Shown here piece after piece: positions 57,837-64,000 of a stretch of DNA of 64,000 nucleotides. The position numbers and the translations under genes are program-made. Position 1 is the first letter of the stretch. Each line of letters starts with the position of its first letter. Below the pieces are notes generated by a model that was not told the DNA's origin, did no database searches, and saw only the letters and a program-made list of their open reading frames with translations. The DNA comes from Erigeron canadensis (taxonomy: Eukaryota; Streptophyta; Magnoliopsida; Asterales; Asteraceae): NCBI RefSeq assembly GCF_010389155.1, contig NC_057768.1, forward strand, positions 46,293,633 to 46,357,632, given 5' to 3'.

Positions 57837-58252
57837 TATATTATTATCATTGGTTTATTTTGGTTTATCAAAAACAGACAGAGTTCGACTAAGATAAATA
57901 GCATGAAAATATTAGTTTAAACGATGCCAAAAAAAAAACAGACTAATAAGTATTAACCACTCTATTAAGTTAAAAAACTCATCAAAATTTATGTAGATCT
58001 TATCTTGAGCTTTGGTGAACTTATTGCTGCAATTTCGATTCCAAAGACTCGTGACGTGACATAGTAAAGCTTTTTGTATTACATAGCATATGCTCTCAAG
58101 ATTTACTGTACATTGATTTTAGATTGAACACTTGGTACAATACCAGCATTTTTTTGACGGTAAGTGCATCAAACCACAAATAACTGCCTGAAAATCTAAA
58201 AGACCAACGCAGCCTTGTGGAATTGGGTTCTGGGGTTACCCTTGATCTGCTT
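57837..58252. other. Downstream flank of the UPF0114 gene
   Basis: Probably includes its 3' UTR (plus-strand bases just below 58253). No other gene seen. Confidence 0.4.
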
Positions 58253-60495
58253 CTATTTAAGCTTCGACAGCAGATACAAGCAACAAGAAGAAAGTAGCAC
58301 AGAGCCTGAGAAGCATAGTAAATCTATTGGGGTTAGAATGGCCGCCCTCTTACTTTTTTCAAATAGTCCAATGAGCAGAAGCATCACTATGACATGACCA
58401 AGTTTGGTTTTGAGCTCATTAACGGATTTTATTTCCAGCCATTTTGGCCTTTCCTGAAACGTTTCAATAAGTAGAAAATCAGTCGATATAAGACCAATGC
58501 AAGTTTCAAGGAGATACCAAAGACACTATAACACAAGACCAACCTTTAGAACAAATAAGCCAAAAAGATTAGATTTGTGAGATGTTGATTCTTCTGATGT
58601 TGACTGTCCGATATCTAGATTGCTAATAAAAAGCTCATACAGACCCATGCCAAAAACCAACATGACTGTTCCCAGAAGATACACATCTGGTAAAGAATGA
58701 GCCAAAAACAGATCATGTCAAAAGATTTAATACATGTTAATAGTTGGTTGATATACTGGATAAAAAACTCAAACTTAGAAATTTGTATCAGTAAGGTCAT
58801 TTAAACAGCCTTTAAATGATTCGTATCTTCCAACATTGTAGGGAGTAGATGGTTCATCTGGATACATAAAAAAATTTCTGTGTCTGCAGGGCAACCAATA
58901 CAAAACCTTTTGCAAAATAATATTCCACCAGACTCGTTTTACAGTATTTTTTGTAATGGTAGCGCGAGAACTTTGGAACACTGTTTGGTTCATTATCATG
59001 TCATTCGTGGATTTGGAAAAAGCTTTTTAGTTGGTAGAATGGTTCAACCTATTGAAAACCTGTAAATTTCATAGATCATCAAACCCCACCCGCAAAACAT
59101 ATCATGTCTAGGAGCTTTCAAGGAACCTACTACATAGCTGTATGGGTCATTTGGAAGTGGCATAACAGGATTGTATCAGCCAAGGACTCGGAAATAGATA
59201 AGATCGAAACAGAGGATCCCTTCCCTTTATACAAAGGCTTTCTCTTCTCTGGCTCAAGAACCACAATAAAAGCATCGGTTCTGTATGGGAATCGTGAATT
59301 CTTGACCTATGTAGTAAAGGCTTTCTCCTTAGGCTATACTGCCCTGTTGCCATCCCATGTTCTATCAAAAGGTAAGAAAATTCTAAAATGTATGCAAAAC
59401 TACTGGTTTCTAATTGGCTACCCTTCTATGTTTGTTATATGGGGTCAAAATATTAAAACTTTGTTGATTTACAAAAAAAAAAAAAAAAAAAAAAAAAATG
59501 TACATTACACATTACACATCTGAAATGAGGGCAACGGGTCACACTGCCTATCGCCAATAGTCATAAGCAAGCATATGTGTTTTTTTGTATTTTTTATCTT
59601 AAACTAAAGATGCCCAAGGAAACAAAGATCAACTGAAGACATGAGCAGAATCACAAATAAGCATATGTATTTTTGAAAAACAAGAGAAAAGATAGAATTT
59701 ACCAGTGGCATCAACCAACATGAAGATCCCTCTCCCATGGTTGACAAAGAAATCTTGGAATGATGCCAAAACATATGCACAACCCTAGAAACAGCAGTAT
59801 ACACACTCTAATTAAAACCCCAGTTTTTCATCATATACAAAAAGAAGACTAATGTTAAATGGGCTAAGCGTTATGTTCAAACAAAAACCACAAAAAAAAA
59901 AATCAAAAAAAAAAATCAAGAACTACGAGAATTATTCATGCATGACTAAGTTCATTTTTCATAATATTTGTGGTTTCTGTTTCAAACCTTTGGCAGTGGT
60001 CTAGATATATAAGTGAGACATTAATAATAATAATTATAAGGAGGTTGAAATGCTACCTTAATAAAACATAGAATTGATCCAATCAAAGATCCCATAACAG
60101 CTAAAAGAGTAAAAAACCTGCAATTATATATAACCTGCACACAAACCCACCAATAAAAATATAATCTTTAACACAAGTACATCATCCATATCCAATAAGA
60201 ATTAATAATAATAACTAAGAAAAGTAAAGATTACTACTTTCTCTAGAGTCTCCTCCCAAAGCTGTGACTTGGGTGCGGGAGAGGGCGGCGGCGGGACGTG
60301 AAACATGCCGGAAGAACCAACGTCGACGATGTTGGGCGCCAACTGGGTATCATGGGCTGAGCTGGTGGCCAAACGGAATTTAACACCCGGTGGCCGAAAA
60401 CGACCATAAACCCAATCAACATGTGAAGTCAATTTAGGTGCTGTAAAAAAGATTGGTGTTGAAAGACTAGTGGTTAGTAATCTGGTGGGTTTCAT
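58253..60495 (-). CDS. UPF0114 (YqhA-like) membrane protein, probably chloroplast, 5 exons
   Basis: Exons on the minus strand: 60495-60238, 60134-60057, 59784-59703, 58686-58544, 58453-58253; 762 bases, 253 residues, all junctions GT-AG and in frame. The first ~80 residues are Ser/Thr/Pro-rich with few acidic residues, like a chloroplast transit peptide. The rest matches the UPF0114 family as in Arabidopsis At4g19390 and At5g13720: EKVIYNCRFFTLLAVMGSLI then a first membrane span; GCAYVLASFQDFF; DVYLLGTVMLVFGMGLYELF with a second span; SNLDI; and VNELKTKLGHVIVMLLLIGL leading to further hydrophobic helices near the C-terminus. The function of the family is unknown. Exon 1 could end three bases later (60235), adding one Val. 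Intron 3 (58687-59702) contains an odd poly(A)-ended segment. Head-to-head with the RING gene. Confidence 0.88.
59104..59498 (+). other. Unidentified open frame ending in a 26-A tract, within intron 3 of the UPF0114 gene
   Basis: A plus-strand frame of about 125 residues (from 59104) runs antisense to the host gene, with balanced composition (for example EIDKIETEDPFPLYKGFLFS), and directly precedes A26 at 59473-59498. A tail of this kind suggests a retroposed transcript, but the frame also runs into the A tract as poly-Lys and I recognise no parent gene. No target duplication was identified. Confidence 0.35.
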
Positions 60496-61720
60496 GTTTT
60501 AGAAAGAAAGAATAAAAAAATAAAAAGATTTTGCATAGATTGATTGATAGATTTTGGGTGAAATTGAAGATTGGGGAATAAAACAAAAATACAATGTGAC
60601 AAAAATTAATCAAGTGAAATGGAATGGAATGGAAATAGAGAGTGGTGTGGAGGTAGAAATACGCAAGTGTCAATTTTATAAGTGGCCGTGTGGAGTTGGT
60701 GATGATTCAATGTATGTATCACGACCTGCCACTTTTAGATTCTCATCTTGTCTCGTTACAAATATCTTCAACCAACAACGCTTTGGTTCTCGCTGGGTAA
60801 GTTTTTGATCTGGATATGTTACTTTTCTTGTTTGGGCTTATTTTTAATTTGGGCCAGGCTTTTGATATTTGGTTTTCATTGCATTTTATTACATGTTTAG
60901 CTTCTTTTTTATTTATTTTTTTCCTTTTCTTTTTCATAAAATAAATATATCAACTTTTGAGCAAATATATATAGAATGAAGTGGTTGTGATATTGCATTT
61001 AACTAACTTAGAGACATTTAACATGATAAACTTTTGATCAGACATACCTATATTATAGTGATTTTGGTTTTGCTTTGAAATCAATCACTTATGGGTTTGT
61101 TTTTACATATATTCCTTGGTTTTATTTTTCTTGACGATGTTTGACAAACTTTACAGCAAATATATCTACAATGTTATGATTACGGTATTGTCCTTAAAAA
61201 ATAATAATAATAATAATAAACAACCGCTTAGCCCATTAGTTTTGATTATATATATTTGGACTCATGAATCCAAATACCTACAAATGCAATGCAATGAAAT
61301 GGTCGTCTACTTGCAAATCGGAGAAAACCATATAAGCCACAAAACCTACATGACGTTCTCTCGTAGTAATATTCTCGTTGTAGCTTTCCCTTTCCCAAAT
61401 GTACCATATCTATTCTCAATGCAAGCAAAATAAATATGTTGATATTTAAAATGAAACCCATATATTCATCCAAGTCAAGTAAGGAATATGATACTTTCCC
61501 CAAAGACAAATGTTTAAACTCAAAGAGTTACTAGAGATATGTGGTTGTAATTCGCACACCATCTTTTTCTTTCTCAACAAGTGACATGATCGTATCTTGT
61601 TTCTAGACGAGGGAGACATCATATTCCAAATAACCTCTTTCAAAAATACATGTTTACATATACATACATATATATATATATTTCGACAATCACCTAACAT
61701 TGTACGGTCTTCTTCAGATA
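60496..61720. promoter_or_regulatory. Divergent promoter region between the UPF0114 and RING genes
   Basis: The two ATGs are 1225 bases apart and face away from each other. On the minus strand ACTTATAAAATTG at 60671-60683 is a good TATA candidate about 180 bases upstream of the UPF0114 start. On the plus side TCTTCTTCAG immediately precedes ATAATG at 61718, a perfect-looking 3' splice site, so the RING gene probably has a 5' UTR intron and its true promoter lies further left. A (AAT)n run is at 61201-61218. Confidence 0.5.
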
Positions 61721-62794
61721 ATGCCACCAGACCATACCTTGGCCTCTAATGACCAATTCATTGAGATCGGTGGCCCAACTAACCAGCTCTATTGGTGTTA
61801 TCAATGTCATCAAACAGTAAGAATAGCGTCTAATGATAACTCACAAATAATGTGTCCTAGGTGCTTCGGCCAGTTCATCTATGAAATCAACATAGCCAGG
61901 CCACGGCTTGTGGTTGACTTCACTGAATTTGACCCCTCGCCTGAAGCCCGTTTGCTAGAAGCTCTCTCGCTCATGCTTGATCCTCCTGCTCGGCAAACTA
62001 GCAGACAAAACGAAGGGCTTACGGATGTTGGAATCCAACCGCCATGGAGGCGACGTAGGGTGAGTAGGGACTCACCCTTTGATGACATGGATGGGTGGGG
62101 CCCAGAGTCTGGAATTTTAGCACGACCCAGGGCCCCATCACGCTCTTGGATTATTCTGACACCAAATAACCTCCCTGCTAGGGTTCCTCACAGTAGGAAC
62201 CCTAATCATAATAATAATAATAATAATAATGATAACGATAACAATAGTGTGGTGCCAAGAGGGGTTGATCCTAGAAACTATTTTGGTGGAACCGGGTTAA
62301 ACGAGTTGATTGAAGAGTTGACTCAAGATGACCGACCAGGCCCATTACCCGCACCAGATTCCGCTATTAACAGATTACCAAATATTAAAATTACGGAAAC
62401 ACATCTACTCAATGACTCACAATCTTGTGCGGTTTGTATGGAAGATTTTAAAGTTGGTGGAGAAGCAAAAGAGTTGCCATGTAATCATATCTTTCATTCA
62501 AATTGTATTGTCCCATGGTTAAGACTACATAACTCATGTCCCATATGTCGAAATGGGTTGCCCGTGCCAATCATCACCACAAACGGAACAACTTATTCTT
62601 CCTCTTCTGATGATGATGATATGTATTCTTCGTCCATCGATAGTAGGGGAAGGCGACGACAAGTTGGTTACAGGTGTCGAGGATTAGCGTCTGTGTGGCC
62701 CTTTCAACCGAGGCGCCAACGTACTAGCTCACATGGTCGTGTTAACGTTTCAAGTCGTGAAGAATCCAGACTAAACTCGTGTAACATCCTGTAG
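61721..62794 (+). CDS. RING-H2 E3 ubiquitin ligase with N-terminal zinc ribbon (RHC1A-like)
   Basis: A single coding exon of 357 residues. An N-terminal zinc ribbon (YWCYQCHQ...CPRCFG; C26, C29, C45, C48) is followed by an acidic/Pro/Arg-rich middle. An Asn run at 164-170 is encoded by an AAT repeat. A helix-like NELIEELTQDDRPGPLPAP is the usual pre-RING linker, and a canonical RING-H2 has C236, C239, C254, H256, H259, C262, C273, C276 (spacing 2-14-1-2-2-10-2). All eight ligands are present, so ligase activity is expected: it would recruit a ubiquitin-charged E2 and pass ubiquitin to an unknown substrate. The layout matches plant RHC1A/RZF-type proteins without DUF1117. The first ATG after the predicted splice acceptor is taken as start; an upstream extension begins at a non-ATG codon. 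The Ser- and Arg-rich tail is probably disordered. Confidence 0.9.
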   Translation: MPPDHTLASNDQFIEIGGPTNQLYWCYQCHQTVRIASNDNSQIMCPRCFGQFIYEINIARPRLVVDFTEFDPSPEARLLEALSLMLDPPARQTSRQNEGLTDVGIQPPWRRRRVSRDSPFDDMDGWGPESGILARPRAPSRSWIILTPNNLPARVPHSRNPNHNNNNNNNDNDNNSVVPRGVDPRNYFGGTGLNELIEELTQDDRPGPLPAPDSAINRLPNIKITETHLLNDSQSCAVCMEDFKVGGEAKELPCNHIFHSNCIVPWLRLHNSCPICRNGLPVPIITTNGTTYSSSSDDDDMYSSSIDSRGRRRQVGYRCRGLASVWPFQPRRQRTSSHGRVNVSSREESRLNSCNIL

Positions 62795-63459
62795 CTAGCT
62801 AGACCATCTATACTTGTGTTGTCCATATATAGTTGAATTCATTCTTGTCATTTATGTAAATCGTCTAGCTATATATGAAAGCATGATTTATTTACGTGAA
62901 GCCTTATTAAAAAGGTAAACATAACGACACATTTACATGATATAACATGAAATTCGCCCAACTGCATGTACTAGCTTAATTAACAATACAACCACTAATT
63001 ATACGAGGCCAGAGGCCGGCTTGATTTAAAATCTGGAGATGTATTTTTATTGTTGCAATTTAAACTGGTTTTAAACTTTTATCTCAGTCAATGAAAAAGT
63101 CAACTTTACAGGATGTTGACCAAATTGCAAGACTTGTGCAGTTAAAAAAAAAACTCGTATAATAAAAACACAAAAATTTAGTCCTAAAATAATAGATTTC
63201 AAAGATTTTTATCACTCAAAAGTCAAAACTATATTCTCGTACACGAAAATGAAAACTCAAATACCCAAAACAAAATATAAAATAATCAGCCGATGCAGTT
63301 TTATTCATCGTTCGAACTTTCTGTAGTTTCAATGAGTATTTAGAAAAAAAAAAAAAAAAAAAAAAAAAAGTTAAAACCCGCATAACGTCATCAATACACA
63401 CGTGTGAAGTTTTCAGTTCAGACTGTCATCATTAACGTGTCGCTCATTCCCGTATCTAT
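62795..63459. other. Downstream flank of the RING gene
   Basis: The first few hundred bases likely contain the 3' UTR. An A run of about 26 bases at 63343-63368 may be a retroposon tail or simple repeat. No gene seen. Confidence 0.4.
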
Positions 63460-63848
63460 GTCGCCGCCTGTGCATATATAATACACAATTATATTACTCG
63501 TATATATTTATTATACATATATACACATCTATCTCCATCAGTCTCACTTTCACTTATCCTCGCGTAACAAAGGTGCATTTATCTTTCTGTTTTTTGCATT
63601 TCATTTCCTCCAAGTATTCAAGATGTCTTTTTCATTGTCTGCATGCATATAACCTGTTCGATGATTTGTCTAGCTGAAAAACACTTTCTGGTTTCTTTTC
63701 TATACTTGTTACAAATAAAGGGTTTCATTCCTTTGCTATGATGTGTATATGGGTCATGCATGTTTTTTATTTTTTCTGTACCTGTTGGGTTTAGTTCTTG
63801 GGTCAATTCTGTAAAGAATGATATAGGTGATGTAATTACTGCAGGAAA
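63460..63848 (+). promoter_or_regulatory. Possible promoter and 5' UTR of a next gene running off the window
   Basis: GCATATATAATACAC (63472-63486) resembles a TATA box. CT-rich TCCATCAGTCTCACTTTCAC (63535-63554) follows, then GTAACAAAGGTGCATTTATC, a splice donor-like site, and TAATTACTGCAGGAAATTGG near 63834-63853, an acceptor-like site. This fits a leader exon and intron of a plus-strand gene starting beyond 64000. No coding sequence can be seen. Confidence 0.3.
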
Positions 63849-64000
63849 TTGGTAAGTTTGTTAAGAAAAATTTAGACTTTGAGATTACCATTAATTAATC
63901 TTAAAAGAATTAATCTTGAAGAATAGAGATTTGCTTTCAGAAGTTCACAAAATTGAAAAATTAGCTTATTAGCCAAAGAAAAATGAGCCACAAAAAGCAG

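Overview
This looks like a nuclear DNA window from a flowering plant, most likely a eudicot and perhaps Asteraceae. It is AT-rich, its genes carry GT-AG introns, and it holds plant-type LTR retrotransposons, Helitrons, SINEs and many MITEs. The family guess rests on general resemblance of the Ty3/gypsy element and is inference only. Five plant genes can be supported; most of the rest is mobile DNA in various states of decay.

Layout: 1-16 kb is a patchwork of mobile elements. It holds a 1.2 kb foldback element with telomere-like internal repeats, three short Helitrons, a SINE with a 19-bp target duplication, a Stowaway MITE, a 1.4 kb near-palindromic element with 10-bp target duplications, hAT-like and Mutator-like MITEs, and a LINE fragment. 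An intact seven-exon CYP707A gene (abscisic acid 8'-hydroxylase) lies at 17.3-19.5 kb. From 19.5 to 29.4 kb there is gene-poor AT-rich DNA with a few MITEs and Helitron-like pieces. A 2.4 kb solo LTR with GATAA target duplications lies at 29.4-31.8 kb.

From 33 to 53.5 kb, two related minus-strand genes encode small secreted peptide precursors of the CEP (C-TERMINALLY ENCODED PEPTIDE) type. They flank a 15.2 kb nested insertion: a decayed Ty1/copia element (TTTTG target duplication, 197-bp LTRs) into which a nearly intact 10.2 kb Ty3/gypsy chromovirus (ATTTT target duplication, 2.16 kb LTRs almost identical) has jumped. Both peptides have a cysteine at position 6 of the CEP domain and a second cysteine 16 residues later, which suggests a disulfide-bridged CEP subclass. 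This is the most unusual biology here.

From 54 to 64 kb come more MITEs, then a divergent pair: a five-exon UPF0114-family membrane protein gene (minus strand, probably chloroplast) and a RING-H2 E3 ligase gene with an N-terminal zinc ribbon (plus strand), separated by about 1.2 kb. The window ends in a possible promoter of a next gene.

ABA catabolism (CYP707A), peptide signalling (CEP-like pair), the UPF0114 protein and the E3 ligase do not form an obvious pathway. Exon boundaries and residue numbers were worked out by hand from splice consensus and reading frame; nothing was checked against databases or transcripts.
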